Shown here piece after piece: positions 36,038 through 46,765 of a stretch of 64,000 nucleotides of DNA. Both the position numbers and the translations under genes were made by a program. The notes under the pieces were generated by a model, which was not told the origin of the DNA, did no database searches, and worked only from the letters and a program-made list of their open reading frames with translations. The DNA comes from Streptomyces chrestomyceticus JCM 4735. GTDB lineage: Bacteria; Actinomycetota; Actinomycetes; Streptomycetales; Streptomycetaceae. Position 1 is the stretch's first letter. Each line of letters starts with the position of its first letter. Where the stretch lies: contig NZ_BHZC01000001.1 in NCBI RefSeq assembly GCF_003865135.1, forward strand, positions 744,001 to 808,000, in the 5' to 3' direction.

Positions 36038-37147
36038 TCAGAACCCGGCGGTGCGCTCGATGCGGTCGAGCAGGCGGTGGCGGCGTACGGCGTGGGCGAA
36101 GTCCGGGGCGTGGTGGGTGCCGTCCGTGAGGTCGCGGCGGATCTGCGCGTAGGCATGGGCGACGGTGTACGCGACTTCCGTGGTGCGCCCGGCGAGCGCG
36201 GGAAGCGCCGCGTCGTACGAACCGGGAACCGGCAGTTCCGCCAGTTCCGTGTCCTCTCCCCGCGCGCCGTACACGGTGACCTGGCCGAACTGCAGATGCC
36301 CCGAGTCCCCGGTGACCAGCAGGTCGCCGGCGGTCCCGTTGATCTCCCAGTGGAAGTTGGTGGCGCGGGACAGGCCGCCGCGGAAGTGGAGCGAGGCCAC
36401 CGCGCCGCCTTCGAGGACGCCGCTGACGGCGATCTGGTCCGGCACGTCCATCCGCGCCGGTTCACCGGTCACGTCGTTGTGCACCTTCGGGCGGCGGGTC
36501 GCCATGGCGGCGCCGAGGCCGGTGAACTCGCCGAGGGCCATGGTCACGGCGTCGACGGTGTGCCCGAAGGGGATGGTGAGCAGGGAGCCGCCGTTGGCAC
36601 GGTCGAGGAGATAGGCGCCGTCCGGCTCGAACCGCGGCCCCCAGCGGCGGCCCGAGGCGATGACGCTGGTGGACAGCACTTCTCCCACATACCCGTCGGC
36701 GACCAGCTCCCGTACGTACCGGACGGGCGGCGCGGAGCGGGCCTGGAGTCCGACGAAGGTGCGGACGCCCCTGGCCTCGGCGACGGCCGCCAGTTCCTCG
36801 GTCTCGGCGAGGCCGTTGCCCAGCGGCCATTCGCTGAGCACCGCCTTGCCGGCTTCGAGGGCGGCCAGCACCAGTTCGCGGTGGTGCGGGACCTTCACGG
36901 CGACGACCACGAGGTCGACCTCCTCGCGCCGCACGAGCTCCCGGGCACTGCCGAAGGCCAGCGGAACGCCATACTTCTCCCCCGCCGCGCGCGCGGATTC
37001 CGGGGTGGTGGCGGAGAGGGCGCGCAGCTCGAACCCCGGTACGGCGGCGAGTGCGGGCAGGTGGGCGCGGGCGGCCCAGCCGCCGGAGGCACTGAGGCCG
37101 ATGATGCCGACGCCGGTCGGGGCGGCGGAGGGAGAGTGCGCGGGCAT
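36038..37147 (-). CDS. Gfo/Idh/MocA family oxidoreductase (Gal80-like)
   Basis: The 369-residue protein has an N-terminal Rossmann domain (VGIIGLSASGGWAARAHLPAL at 12-32, a Gly-rich dinucleotide loop) and a C-terminal alpha/beta domain. The usual EKP is EWPLG near 108, as in Gal80-like members. These act on sugars or are NAD-binding regulators; the substrate is unknown. It is divergent from an ArsR-type regulator gene, and a perfect palindrome lies between the two. ATG at 37147 follows AAAGGAA. Confidence 0.87.
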   Translation of the reverse strand: MPAHSPSAAPTGVGIIGLSASGGWAARAHLPALAAVPGFELRALSATTPESARAAGEKYGVPLAFGSARELVRREEVDLVVVAVKVPHHRELVLAALEAGKAVLSEWPLGNGLAETEELAAVAEARGVRTFVGLQARSAPPVRYVRELVADGYVGEVLSTSVIASGRRWGPRFEPDGAYLLDRANGGSLLTIPFGHTVDAVTMALGEFTGLGAAMATRRPKVHNDVTGEPARMDVPDQIAVSGVLEGGAVASLHFRGGLSRATNFHWEINGTAGDLLVTGDSGHLQFGQVTVYGARGEDTELAELPVPGSYDAALPALAGRTTEVAYTVAHAYAQIRRDLTDGTHHAPDFAHAVRRHRLLDRIERTAGF

Positions 37148-37213
37148 GGCGGATTCCTTTCACCGGTCACGCGGTGGGGCGCTCGGTGTCGAGCGGGGAT
37201 CATGACCGTAACC

Positions 37214-37237
37214 CATGTTCGCGTTAAAGCGAACATG
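37214..37237. promoter_or_regulatory. Perfect palindromic operator between oxidoreductase and ArsR genes
   Basis: CATGTTCGC-GTTAAA-GCGAACATG is a 9+9 perfect inverted repeat with a 6-base spacer, 67 bases upstream of the oxidoreductase start. It is well placed to be bound by the divergent ArsR-type regulator and to control both genes. The binding itself is inference. Confidence 0.7.
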
Positions 37238-37357
37238 AATCCGGGAGCGGTCACGGGGGTCACGCAAGGGACCGGTGAGGGATACTGAAGCCATGGCCAG
37301 CCGTACGTCCTCCCCCTGCTCCACCCCGACGAACGGGACTTCGACCTGTTCGCCGTC

Positions 37358-37639
37358 ATGAGCGCGCTGACCGACCCGGTCCGGCTGAGCATCGTCCTGC
37401 GGCTCGCCACCGAGCCGGCGGTGCCCTGCGGCACCTTCGACCTGCCCATCGCCAAGTCCGCGCTCAGCCGGCATCTGCGGGTGCTGCGCGAGGCGGGCGT
37501 CATCAGCCAGCGGGACGAAGGCACCCGCCGGATCAACTCGCTGCGCGCGCGGGAACTGGACCGCCGCTTCCCCGGCCTGCTCACCCTCGTACTCAAGGAA
37601 GGCGCGGAGCGGGGCGCGCCGCAGCCGGCGGCCGGCTGA
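37358..37639 (+). CDS. ArsR/HTH_20 family winged-helix regulator (start uncertain)
   Basis: From ATG 37358 the product is 93 residues: ALTDPVRLSIVLRLA, then LPIAKSALSRHLRVLREAGVI (recognition helix) and a wing RRINSLRARELD. No metal-binding Cys pair of the ArsR type is obvious. Coding-like codons run upstream in frame to 37289 (reading PYVLPLLHPDERDFDLFAVM), but there is no start codon in that stretch. The only nearby ATG, 37293, is in another frame. A start at 37358 would clip the first helix region, so a frameshift, sequencing slip or rare start codon is possible. Confidence 0.75.
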   Translation: MSALTDPVRLSIVLRLATEPAVPCGTFDLPIAKSALSRHLRVLREAGVISQRDEGTRRINSLRARELDRRFPGLLTLVLKEGAERGAPQPAAG

Positions 37640-37740
37640 GACGGACACACGCCGCGCGCACGGCCCACCGCAGCTCACTTTCCGGGAGACGGTCGAGGAG
37701 GGGGCCGGCCGGGCGGTGGAGCCGTCTACTGGCTCGGCGT

Positions 37741-38154
37741 GTGCTCGGCGGCAGGGCCTTGGACGACGGCGCCGCCGACCCCGCCGGCTTCATCGAATTC
37801 ATCGAGCAGACGCAGTTGGGTGGCCGCTTCGAGCTGGCGGGGGCGGTTCAGCCGGACGAGGCCCTCGTGGGCGGCTCAAGGTGGCGCGGGCCTCTTCGGT
37901 ACGGCGCCATCCAGCTTCAGAACAGGGTGTCCGGTAAGTGCCTCGCCGCCACCAGCACCGAAACGGTCTACGCAAAAAACTGCGACAACGGCGACAGCGC
38001 TCAGTGGTGGACCGAGGAATATGTCAGCGGCGGCGTAGTCATGCTGATCAACCAGAGGAACCGGATGGCGCTGGACTCGGACGCCAGGGGCAACGCCTAT
38101 CTGAAATCCCCCGGGGCGGGGAACACTTACCAGGAGTGGAAGGTGCTTCAGTAG
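37741..38154 (+). CDS. Degenerate ricin-type lectin-like protein, possibly a remnant
   Basis: The 137-residue frame starts at GTG 37741 without a clear ribosome-binding site. Residues 55-137 look like a partial beta-trefoil (IQLQNRVSGKCLAATST, then AQWWTEEYV and QEWKV closures). The first 55 residues match nothing I recognise. About two subdomains are present instead of three, so the gene may be truncated. A full ricin-type gene lies 1.7 kb upstream on the same strand. No signal peptide is seen. Confidence 0.5.
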   Translation: MLGGRALDDGAADPAGFIEFIEQTQLGGRFELAGAVQPDEALVGGSRWRGPLRYGAIQLQNRVSGKCLAATSTETVYAKNCDNGDSAQWWTEEYVSGGVVMLINQRNRMALDSDARGNAYLKSPGAGNTYQEWKVLQ

Positions 38155-38186
38155 GAGCCCGATGCCCGTGACGCCTGCGGCCGACA

Positions 38187-38229
38187 GCCAGAGCCCCCTC
38201 CCCGCCCACAGCGGAAAGGGGGCTCTGGC
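38187..38229. terminator. 13-bp hairpin between convergent genes
   Basis: GCCAGAGCCCCCT at 38187-38199 is exactly complementary to 38217-38229, with a 17-base loop. It lies between the lectin-like gene (plus) and the DUF5133 gene (minus), so it probably works in both directions. Confidence 0.8.
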
Positions 38230-38247
38230 GCGCTCACGCCACCGCGC

Positions 38248-38520
38248 TCAAGCGGTCAGCCGCACGTCCGTACCGGCAGCCGGAGCCGCGTCCTCGATCC
38301 GGTGCGAGGCGTCCGTCACGCGGGGTGCGGCGGCGAGCTGCCGACGGGCGACGGCGAGGGCTTCCTCGACCCTCCGGGTCCCTGTCGAGACGCACAAGGT
38401 GTACGAGACGTCCTCCAGCCGCTGCCGGGACGCGGGCGTGCCCTCCTCCGCATGGAGAATCCGCAGCGTCTCGTACTGCTCGACAAGATCCCGCAGAATC
38501 GCGGGGTGGGCCGTCAACAC
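38248..38520 (-). CDS. DUF5133 family protein
   Basis: The 90-residue protein from GTG 38520 (after GGAGGGAAAG) shows the Streptomyces DUF5133 pattern: LTAHPAILRDLVEQYETLRILHAEEGTP, then RLEDVSYTLCVSTGTRRVEEAL. Function is unknown; family members commonly sit near stress or secondary-metabolism genes. The sigma-factor gene ends 67 bases upstream on the same strand. Confidence 0.85.
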   Translation of the reverse strand: MLTAHPAILRDLVEQYETLRILHAEEGTPASRQRLEDVSYTLCVSTGTRRVEEALAVARRQLAAAPRVTDASHRIEDAAPAAGTDVRLTA

Positions 38521-38586
38521 GGTCTCTTTCCCTCCATGGCCGTAGGGTTTTTCACGGGGTGTCACACAATCCGCGGAGCGGTCGCG

Positions 38587-39492
38587 TCAGGCTTCGGCGC
38601 ACAAGCCCGTGCGGAGCTTGCCGAGGGTGCGGGCCAGGAGCCGGGACACATGCATCTGGGAGATGCCGAGCGCCTCGCCTATCTTGGACTGCGTCATCTC
38701 CTGGCCGAACCGCATCTCGATGATCTGGCGTTCCCGGTCGTCCAGCTCCTGGATCAGCGGGGCGAGGGCGTGCAGGTTCTCGACGGTCTCGATGGCGGGA
38801 TCGGTATCGCCCATGGTGTCGGCCACCGTACGGGCCTTGCCGCTCGCCGGGCCGTCCTCGGACTGCTCGTTGGGCGAGTCCAGGGAGCCGGCGGCGTAAC
38901 CGTTGGCGGCGATCAGGCCGTCCAGGACCTCTTCCTCGGTGATCTTCAGATGGGTGGCCAGGTCCTTGACCGTGGGGTCGCGGTCGAGGGCGCCGGCCAG
39001 TTGCTCCTTGGCCTTGGCTATCTCCACCCGCAGCTCCTGGAGCCGGCGCGGGACGTGCACCGCCCAGCTCGTGTCGCGGAAGAAGCGCTTGATCTCGCCG
39101 ACGATGTACGGCACCGCGAAGGAGGTGAACTCCACCTCGCGGGACAGGTCGAACCGGTCGATCGCCTTGATCAGGCCGATCGTGCCGACCTGGATGATGT
39201 CTTCCATCTCGCCGCTGCCGCGGTTGCGGAACCTGCTGGCGGCGAACCGCACCAGGGACAGGTTCATCTCGATGAGCGTGTTGCGGGCGTACTGGTACTC
39301 GTGCGTGCCTTCTTCAAGGCGGCAGAGCTGCTCGAAGAACAGCTTGGACAGCTCGCGCGCGTCCTTGGGAGCGACCTTCCCCGCGTCCTCGACCCACGGC
39401 AGTCCCTCGGCAACGCCCCGCGACTCGCTCGCCGGCCGGTCCGTACCGGCCGTCTTCCCGAGTTCCACAGTCCGCACTGCTGCCGTTGTCAT
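38587..39492 (-). CDS. SigB/SigF/SigG-type RNA polymerase sigma factor
   Basis: The 301-residue group 3 sigma factor has region 2 (NLSLVRFAASRFRNRGSGEMEDIIQVGTIGLIKAIDRFD, with EFTSFAVPYIVGEIKRFFRD), region 3 (VPRRLQELRVEIAKAKEQLA) and region 4 (IQELDDRERQIIEMRFGQEMTQSKIGEALGISQMHVSRLL). This class is controlled by RsbW-type anti-sigma kinases and STAS antagonists, and such proteins are encoded at 6-13 kb. No anti-sigma gene is adjacent, so the partner is not settled. ATG at 39492 follows GGAAGGG. Confidence 0.93.
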   Translation of the reverse strand: MTTAAVRTVELGKTAGTDRPASESRGVAEGLPWVEDAGKVAPKDARELSKLFFEQLCRLEEGTHEYQYARNTLIEMNLSLVRFAASRFRNRGSGEMEDIIQVGTIGLIKAIDRFDLSREVEFTSFAVPYIVGEIKRFFRDTSWAVHVPRRLQELRVEIAKAKEQLAGALDRDPTVKDLATHLKITEEEVLDGLIAANGYAAGSLDSPNEQSEDGPASGKARTVADTMGDTDPAIETVENLHALAPLIQELDDRERQIIEMRFGQEMTQSKIGEALGISQMHVSRLLARTLGKLRTGLCAEA

Positions 39493-39684
39493 GACTCGCC
39501 CTTCCTGCGTCGACGACGATGTGAGGGAGCGGGTTCCCAGATCCACACCACTCATTCCTCACAGATCAAAAACAGTCGGCGCAGGTCGGGCCATCAATGG
39601 CGCAATACAGACCAACAGAGGGGGGTAAATGGGGAAATTGGCGACAAAAGGTGCGCCTCGACCCGGGGTGGTGTGGGGTACGTC

Positions 39685-40116
39685 TCACGGGGAGGACGCT
39701 GTCGTGCGGGGCGCTTCCGGGGGCGTTTCGCTGAACGCGTCCGCCGGTATGTTGGGCATGGCCTGGCTGGTGATGCGGTAGCGCCCGTCGAGGGGTTCCT
39801 CGGCGCCGGTCACGTGGACGGTGAGCGGGCCGGCCCACTCGTAGTCGTGCTCGGCGGCGTGCCGGGCCAGGACGTCGGTCAGTTCCTGGCCGATCTGCCC
39901 GTCACGCTCGCCGAGCTGCTCGTGGACGTCGGGGGTCAGTTCCACCTTGTAGGCGTTGGGGACGAGGACGCGGCGCCTTCCGCACACCACGGCGTGGCGG
40001 TCGCATTCGCGTCGCAGGTCGTCGCAGAGCTCGACCGGATCGTTGCCGAGCACCTTGTCGACCAGCGCGCTCTCCCAGTGCTCCACCGTCTTTTCCATGC
40101 GCGTGAGCAATCCCAT
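39685..40116 (-). CDS. DUF3662 (FhaA N-terminal domain) protein without an FHA domain
   Basis: The 143-residue protein begins MGLLTRMEKTVEHWESALVDKVLG and continues VELCDDLRRECDRHAVVCGRRRVLVPNAYKVELTPDVHEQL. This matches the N-terminal domain of FhaA-type proteins, which normally carry a C-terminal phosphothreonine-binding FHA domain. Here the chain ends after the N-terminal domain and a short Pro-rich tail. The function of the lone domain is unknown. An ATG 11 codons upstream is an alternative start. Same strand as the sigma gene, 192 bases before it. Confidence 0.78.
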   Translation of the reverse strand: MGLLTRMEKTVEHWESALVDKVLGNDPVELCDDLRRECDRHAVVCGRRRVLVPNAYKVELTPDVHEQLGERDGQIGQELTDVLARHAAEHDYEWAGPLTVHVTGAEEPLDGRYRITSQAMPNIPADAFSETPPEAPRTTASSP

Positions 40117-40203
40117 GCCCCGCCGGGTGCCCGGTTCGGGATATCCCATTCGGCGCGCCGGACATCGGCGGCCGCGACGGTGGACGCGCGTTCCCCTGAC
40201 CGG

Positions 40204-40422
40204 TTACGGGTGCCGGATCTCCGGCGGAACCGGCGGCTCGGGAGCCGTGGGAGCCGCCGGGGCCTCGAACGGCGGCGGTTCCTCCGCCGCCGACTTCGGG
40301 CGGGCCGGCCGCGGTACGGCCGGGGCCGAAGGCGGGGCGGGGGCGACGGGCTCGGGTGCGGGCGGGCGGGGCGGAGCCGGGATCCGGAGGCCGGATTCCG
40401 CGTTCTCGGGCGTTGTGGACAT
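40204..40422 (-). CDS. Small Pro/Ala-rich hypothetical protein
   Basis: The 72-residue protein is about one third Pro and rich in Ala and Glu, starting MSTTPENAESGLRIP and ending PPVPPEIRHP, with no predicted fold. GAAGGGAAA precedes ATG 40422 at good spacing. It follows the ABC permease gene by 51 bases on the same strand, so it is probably the last gene of the NRPS/export operon. No function can be assigned. Confidence 0.55.
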   Translation of the reverse strand: MSTTPENAESGLRIPAPPRPPAPEPVAPAPPSAPAVPRPARPKSAAEEPPPFEAPAAPTAPEPPVPPEIRHP

Positions 40423-40473
40423 GGTGTTTCCCTTCGGAGAGTGCGACTGGAACGGACGGCAGGTGACGGGAGG

Positions 40474-41303
40474 TCACCGCAGGACGCGGCGGGCGAACGA
40501 GCGCATGGCGAGCCGGCCGAATCCCACCGCGCCCACCAGGAGGGCCGTCAGGAAGGCCCAGGCGGGCATGGAGTCGATCTGCGGCGTGAGGACGGCGCGC
40601 AGGCCCTCGTTCATGTAGACCATCGGGTTGAGGAGTACGGCGTACTGGAGCCAGGGTGTGCTCTCCAGCGCCGTCCAGGGGAAGTACACGCAGCCGAGCA
40701 TCATCGCGGGGAACATCACCAGGGTGAACAGGACCTGGATCTGGCGCGGGTCGATGCGGGTGGCCAGATACATGCCGATCGACGCGGCCAGTACCGCGCC
40801 GGCCAGCAGGACGAGGACCAGCAGCGGCCAGTCGGCGACCTCCACGGCGGGCGCGTGGCCCTGGGCGTGCACCAGCAGGACGACGGGGAAGACCAGCAGG
40901 CCGGCGACCAGGCCCTCGACCACGGCGGAGAGGATCTTCTGCAGGCCGAGCACCCGGACGGACACCGGGGCGAGCGCCCGGTCCTCGATGGCGCCGGGCC
41001 CGGACAACTCCATGACCAGGGGGAACGTCACGGCCGCCATCGCCTGCAGGACCATGGAGGAGCCCACCAGCCCCGGCACCATGACCGTCGAGAACGCCGC
41101 TCCCCCGGGCCCGGCGCCGCCGGCCCCGACCTTCGGCAGCACGTACGCGAAGACGAAGACGAACAGCAGCGGCTGGACGACGATACGGACGGCGCTCATC
41201 ACGAAGTTGCGCCGCAGCACTCTGGCGTCGCGCGCCATCATGGCCGCGAAGGTGTGCAGCGCGCGGCTTCCGGCGGCCGGTGCCCGGGTGGGCACGGTGG
41301 TGG

Positions 41304-41307
<4 letters not shown>
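40474..41307 (-). CDS. ABC-2 type transporter permease (DrrB-like)
   Basis: The 277-residue membrane protein has about six hydrophobic segments, for example VVQPLLFVFVFAYVLP, VVEGLVAGLLVFPVVLLV, LVLVLLAGAVLAASIGMYLA and FLTALLVGAVGFG. It has the ABC-2 signature region ILNP-like LLNPMVYMNEGLRAVL. It pairs with the ATPase encoded just upstream, with start and stop overlapping (ATGA), to export the product, most likely the NRPS peptide of the same operon. Confidence 0.9.
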
Positions 41308-42260
<953 letters not shown>

Positions 42261-42313
42261 CGGGGCACCTTCCTGTTGTCGCCGCCCCGTCGCCGAGGCC
42301 GTTGTCGCGAGGG

Positions 42314-45300
42314 TCATGTGCGGTCGCCCGCCTTCCGACGGCGGGCGCCGTCCGCCGGTGCGGCGTCAGGGAAGTCCGTCAGTGCCGGAGCGTCCGACAG
42401 CTCCGGCAGCTCCGTCCGGAGCCGGCCGATCCTGGCCGCGGGTTCCGCCGCGACCTGCCGCAGTACGGCGGTCAACTGGGCCGCGAACGCCTCGGCGGTC
42501 CGGCGCTCGTACAGGTCGGCGCTGTACCAGACGACGCCTTCCACGCCGGCCGGGCCGCTCCCGGGAGTCCGCACCTCCCGCAGGGTGACGGCCAGTTCGC
42601 TGCGGGCCGCACCCCGGTTGCGGTGGGCGGGGTGCAACGGCCGAGCCGTCAGTCCCGGCAGGTCCCAGGGCGGGTCGGGCAGGTTCTCCATGCCGGTGAT
42701 CATCTGGAACGGGCGCCGCCCCAGGCGTTCCTCGACGAGCTGGGACGGCAGGTCCTGGTGGGCGTAGGCGGCGAGGTCGGCCGCGCGGACCCGGCGCACG
42801 AGTTCGGCGAACGTCGGGTCGCCGCCCGCGTCCGCGCGGAGCACCAGGTGGTCGGCGAACAGGCCCACGACGTCGCTCGTCGCGTGGTCGGCCCGGCCCG
42901 CGGAGACGGTGCCCATCGGTACGTTCACCGCGCCCCGCCGCGCCCACAGGGCGGCGATGGCCGCCCGCAGCACCATGAACAGGGTCGCCCGTTCGCGCCG
43001 GGCGGTCTCCAGCAGGGCCCGGTGCGCGGCCTCGTCGATCGCGAAGGGGACGCTGCCGCCCAGGCCGGTGGGTTCGGCCGGCGGTGTCCGGTCCGGGCGG
43101 AGCAGGGGCGCTTCCGGCAGGTCGGCGAGTACGCCGGTCCAGTACGCGAGGCGCTGTCCGAACGGGCTGTCCGGCTCGTCCAGCCGTGCCGCCTGCTCGT
43201 TCAGGTGTACGGCGAAGTCGGCGTGCTGGACGGGCAGCGGCGCCCACCGGGGCGCGCCGCCGGCCGCCCGCGCGGTGTACGCGGTGGACAGGTCGCGGGC
43301 GATCAGCCCGGTCGACCAGCCGTCCGCGGCGATGTGGTGCACCACGATCTGGAGCACGTGGTCGTCGGGCGCGAGGGCGAAGAGGTCCGCCCTGCCCGGT
43401 GGTCCGGCGGCCAGGTCGAAGGGCCGGGCGCGGGCCGCGTCCAGCGCCCCGGGCAGGTCGTCCTCGGTAACGGGGACGGCGGTCAGCGGTGTCCGGCCGG
43501 GTGCGGTGACCTGCTGCCCGCCGGTCTCCGGGTAGCGGGTGCGCAGGGCTTCGTGCCGGGCCGTCACGTCGTGCCAGGCCGCTTCTAGCGCGTCGGTGCG
43601 CAGCGGACCGCCGAGGCGGACCGTCAGCGGGATGTTGTACCGGCTCTCGGCGGAGAGCATGGACCGCTGGCCGGGGGTCAGCGGTATGACGTCGGGGCGC
43701 GGCCCGGCGGCGAGTCCGTGCCGGTCGCCGGTGTCCGCCAGCCGGGCGGCCAGGGCGGCCGGGGACGGTGCCTCGAAGAGCATCCGCACTTCGAGGTCCT
43801 TGCCGAGGACGGCCTGGACGCGGCCGGCCAGGCGGGTCGCCAGCAGCGAGTCGCCGCCGAGGTCGAAGAACCCGTCTTCGGCGCCGGCCCGTGGCACGCC
43901 CAGGACTTCGGCGAACAGGGCGCACAGGATTTCTTCGACGGGCGAGCCGGGACCGCGTCCGCTGTAGCCGGACGGGTGGTCGGGGGCGGGCAGGGCGGCC
44001 CGGTCGACCTTGCCGTTGACGGTCAGCGGCAGCGCGTCCAGGACGACCGTCGCCGACGGCACCATGTAGTCCGGCAGCCGCTCGGCCACGAAGTCCCGCG
44101 TCCCGGAGGCGTCCCCGACGACGTACGCGATCAGCCGCTTGTCCCCGGGCCGGTCCTCGCGCACGATCACCGCCGCCTGCCGCACCCCCGGGCACTGCCC
44201 GAGGGCCGCTTCGACCTCGGCCGGCTCGATCCGGAAGCCCCGCACCTTCACCTGGTCGTCGGCCCGGCCGAGGAAGATCAGGTTCCCGTCGTGGTCCCAG
44301 CGCACCAGGTCACCGGTCCGGTACATCCGCCCGCCGCCGTACGGGCAGGCCACGAACCGCTCGGCGGTCGGCACCGCCCGGCCGAGGTATCCCCGCGCGA
44401 CGCCCTCCCCGGCGATGTACAGCTCCCCGGTGACCTCGGGCGGCACCGGCCGCAGCGCCGCGTCCAGCACGTACACCCGTACCGCGGCGCGCGGCCCGCC
44501 GATCGGCAGGACGGCCGGGGCGGGCGCGCCGGGCCCGACGGCGAAGGCCGTGGCGCACAGGGTGGTCTCGGTCGGCCCGTACAGATGGCTGACGGTGACG
44601 TCGGGGCAGGCGTCCCGGACACCGGCGACGGCTTCGGCCGGTACCGCGTCGCCGCCCGTCAGGACGTGCCGGAGACCGGTGAAGCACTCGGGGGTCTCCT
44701 GCGCGAGGACGCGGAACAGCCCGGCCGTGAGGTGCACGGCCGTCAGCCCGTGGTCGGCGACCAGTCGGGCCAGGGTCTTCGCGGTGAGGTCGGCCCGGGG
44801 CGCGATCACCACCCGGCCGCCGTTGAGGAGCGGCACCCACAGTTCGAGGGTGGCGGCGTCGAAGGTGTGCGGGGCGTGGAAGAGGACGCGGCCCGCGGCG
44901 ATGCCGTCCCAGCAGGTGTCCTGGGCGAGGGCGGCGACGTTGCCGTGGGTGGTGACGACGCCCTTGGGCGTCCCGGTGGATCCGGAGGTGTACATCACGT
45001 ACAGGCCGGAGTCCGGTGTCACCCGGGCCGCGAGCGGAGCGTCGGAGTGGTGGCGCAGCGCTTCCTCGACGTCGGACTCCGTCAGGACGACGGCGGACGC
45101 GGCGTCGTCGAACAGTGTGCGTACCCGCCGGGCCGGCTGTGCGGTGTCCACCGGCACGGCCACCGCCCCCGCCTTGGCGACGCCCAGCAGGGCCACGACC
45201 AGCTCGGGCGAGCGGGCGAGCGTGACGACCACCCGGTCCCCCGGCCGGGCGCCCGACGCGTGCAGGTGCCGGGCGACCTGGTTGGCCCGGGCGTCCAGAC

Positions 45301-46765
45301 GCCCGTACGTCAGGGCCGTCTCCCCGGACACCACCGCGATGTCGTCCCGGTGCTGCCCTACGGTCCGTTCGAAGAGGCCGGTGACGGTCGTCGGCGCGGG
45401 CCCCGGCAGACCGGTGTTCACGCCGTGCAGCAGCCGGTCCCGTTCGCCGTCGACGAGGATGTCGAGGTCACCGGCGCGGATGTCCGGGTCGGCGACCAAC
45501 TGGTGCAGGATGCGGAGGCACCGGGCGGCGAGGAGCCGTGCGTTCCGGGCGCTGATCAGCTCCGGGCGGTGGGTCAGGAGGAACAGCAGCTCGGGCCCCG
45601 GGAAGGCGGCCAGGCTGACCGGGTAGTGGCTGACGTTGTGCCCGCGTACGGGGGTGAGCTTCAGCGGAGGCCCGTTCTTCTCCTCCTCCGGTGCGCCGCG
45701 CGGGTAACTCTCGTAGACCAGCAGGCTGTCGAACTCGGCGCCGGGGCCGCCGGCCTTCTGGATCTCGCTGAGCCCCAGGTACTGGTGGGACATCAGCGCG
45801 CCCTGCCGGGTCTGCACCTCGGTGAGCAGGTCGGACACCGGCCGGGAGGCCGTCAGCGGGACGCGTACCGGAACGGTGTTGATGAAGAGCCCGAGCATGG
45901 ACTCGACGCCGCGCAGCTCGGCGGGCCGGGCGGCCACGGTCGCGCCGAACACCACGTCGTCCCGGCCCAGCAGGCGGCCGAGGAGCAGCGCCCAGGCTCC
46001 CTGGACGAAGGTGTTGGGGGTCAGGCCGTGGCGGCGGGCGAGTTCGGTGAGCGCCGCGGTGGTTGGCCGGTCCAGCTTCGTGTGGACCTGGCCGTGCCCG
46101 GCGGTGGACGGCTGGCGGCCGGTCGCCGGCGCCAGCAGCGTCGGCTCGCGGAGCCCGGCGAGGTCGGCCCGCCAGGCAGCGCGGGCCGAGTCCTTGTCCT
46201 GGGCGTTCAGCCAGCCGAGGTAGTCGCGGTAGGGCGTCACGGGCCGCAGGCCGGAGGGGTCGCCGCCCGCCTCGTAGAGGGTCCACAGTTCGTGCTGGAG
46301 GGTCGGCAGCGACCAGCCGTCCATCAGGATGTGGTGATTGGTGAGGACGAGGCGGTGTGCGGCCGGGCCGAGCCGGAGCAGGACGAGCCGGAGCAGCGGC
46401 GGTACGGCCAGGTCGAAGCGCCGGGCGCGTTCCTCGTCCGCGATGCGTTCCGCCTCGGCGCGGGCGTCCTCGGGCGGCCTGCCGGTCAGGTCGACGTTCC
46501 GCCAGGGCACCTGCACGCGGGCCGGGATGACCTGGACGGGGTGTTCGAGGCCCGGCGGCTGGCGGAAACAGGCGCGCAGGGTGGCGTGCCGGGCGACCAG
46601 GGCCTGCCAGGACGCCCGCAACGCGGCCGTGTCGAGGTCGCCTTCGATGTCCAGGACGTCCTGGACGACGTAGGTGTCCTCGGCCTGCCCGTCGTACAGG
46701 GAGTGGAACAGCAGCCCCTCCTGCAGCGGTGTCAGCGGCCACACGTCTTCTATGCGGCGGTCCAC
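42314..46765 (-). CDS. NRPS, module C-A-T plus terminal C domain (last subunit)
   Basis: The 1483-residue subunit starts at GTG 46765 after GGGAGGA, overlapping the previous gene by 16 bases. Domains: C of the D-accepting kind (5-440, HHILMDG near 145), matching the E domain at the end of the upstream subunit; A (455-925); T (935-1000, LGGDSL); and a second C domain (1015-1460, intact HHIAADG near 1145). The A-domain pocket residues read D-A-L-H-L-G-L-L-C (from [34 protein letters not shown]), the 4-hydroxyphenylglycine type. There is no thioesterase or reductase domain, so the last C domain probably releases the chain onto an amine, an alcohol or itself. The ABC exporter follows. Confidence 0.94.
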   Translation of the reverse strand: MDRRIEDVWPLTPLQEGLLFHSLYDGQAEDTYVVQDVLDIEGDLDTAALRASWQALVARHATLRACFRQPPGLEHPVQVIPARVQVPWRNVDLTGRPPEDARAEAERIADEERARRFDLAVPPLLRLVLLRLGPAAHRLVLTNHHILMDGWSLPTLQHELWTLYEAGGDPSGLRPVTPYRDYLGWLNAQDKDSARAAWRADLAGLREPTLLAPATGRQPSTAGHGQVHTKLDRPTTAALTELARRHGLTPNTFVQGAWALLLGRLLGRDDVVFGATVAARPAELRGVESMLGLFINTVPVRVPLTASRPVSDLLTEVQTRQGALMSHQYLGLSEIQKAGGPGAEFDSLLVYESYPRGAPEEEKNGPPLKLTPVRGHNVSHYPVSLAAFPGPELLFLLTHRPELISARNARLLAARCLRILHQLVADPDIRAGDLDILVDGERDRLLHGVNTGLPGPAPTTVTGLFERTVGQHRDDIAVVSGETALTYGRLDARANQVARHLHASGARPGDRVVVTLARSPELVVALLGVAKAGAVAVPVDTAQPARRVRTLFDDAASAVVLTESDVEEALRHHSDAPLAARVTPDSGLYVMYTSGSTGTPKGVVTTHGNVAALAQDTCWDGIAAGRVLFHAPHTFDAATLELWVPLLNGGRVVIAPRADLTAKTLARLVADHGLTAVHLTAGLFRVLAQETPECFTGLRHVLTGGDAVPAEAVAGVRDACPDVTVSHLYGPTETTLCATAFAVGPGAPAPAVLPIGGPRAAVRVYVLDAALRPVPPEVTGELYIAGEGVARGYLGRAVPTAERFVACPYGGGRMYRTGDLVRWDHDGNLIFLGRADDQVKVRGFRIEPAEVEAALGQCPGVRQAAVIVREDRPGDKRLIAYVVGDASGTRDFVAERLPDYMVPSATVVLDALPLTVNGKVDRAALPAPDHPSGYSGRGPGSPVEEILCALFAEVLGVPRAGAEDGFFDLGGDSLLATRLAGRVQAVLGKDLEVRMLFEAPSPAALAARLADTGDRHGLAAGPRPDVIPLTPGQRSMLSAESRYNIPLTVRLGGPLRTDALEAAWHDVTARHEALRTRYPETGGQQVTAPGRTPLTAVPVTEDDLPGALDAARARPFDLAAGPPGRADLFALAPDDHVLQIVVHHIAADGWSTGLIARDLSTAYTARAAGGAPRWAPLPVQHADFAVHLNEQAARLDEPDSPFGQRLAYWTGVLADLPEAPLLRPDRTPPAEPTGLGGSVPFAIDEAAHRALLETARRERATLFMVLRAAIAALWARRGAVNVPMGTVSAGRADHATSDVVGLFADHLVLRADAGGDPTFAELVRRVRAADLAAYAHQDLPSQLVEERLGRRPFQMITGMENLPDPPWDLPGLTARPLHPAHRNRGAARSELAVTLREVRTPGSGPAGVEGVVWYSADLYERRTAEAFAAQLTAVLRQVAAEPAARIGRLRTELPELSDAPALTDFPDAAPADGARRRKAGDRT

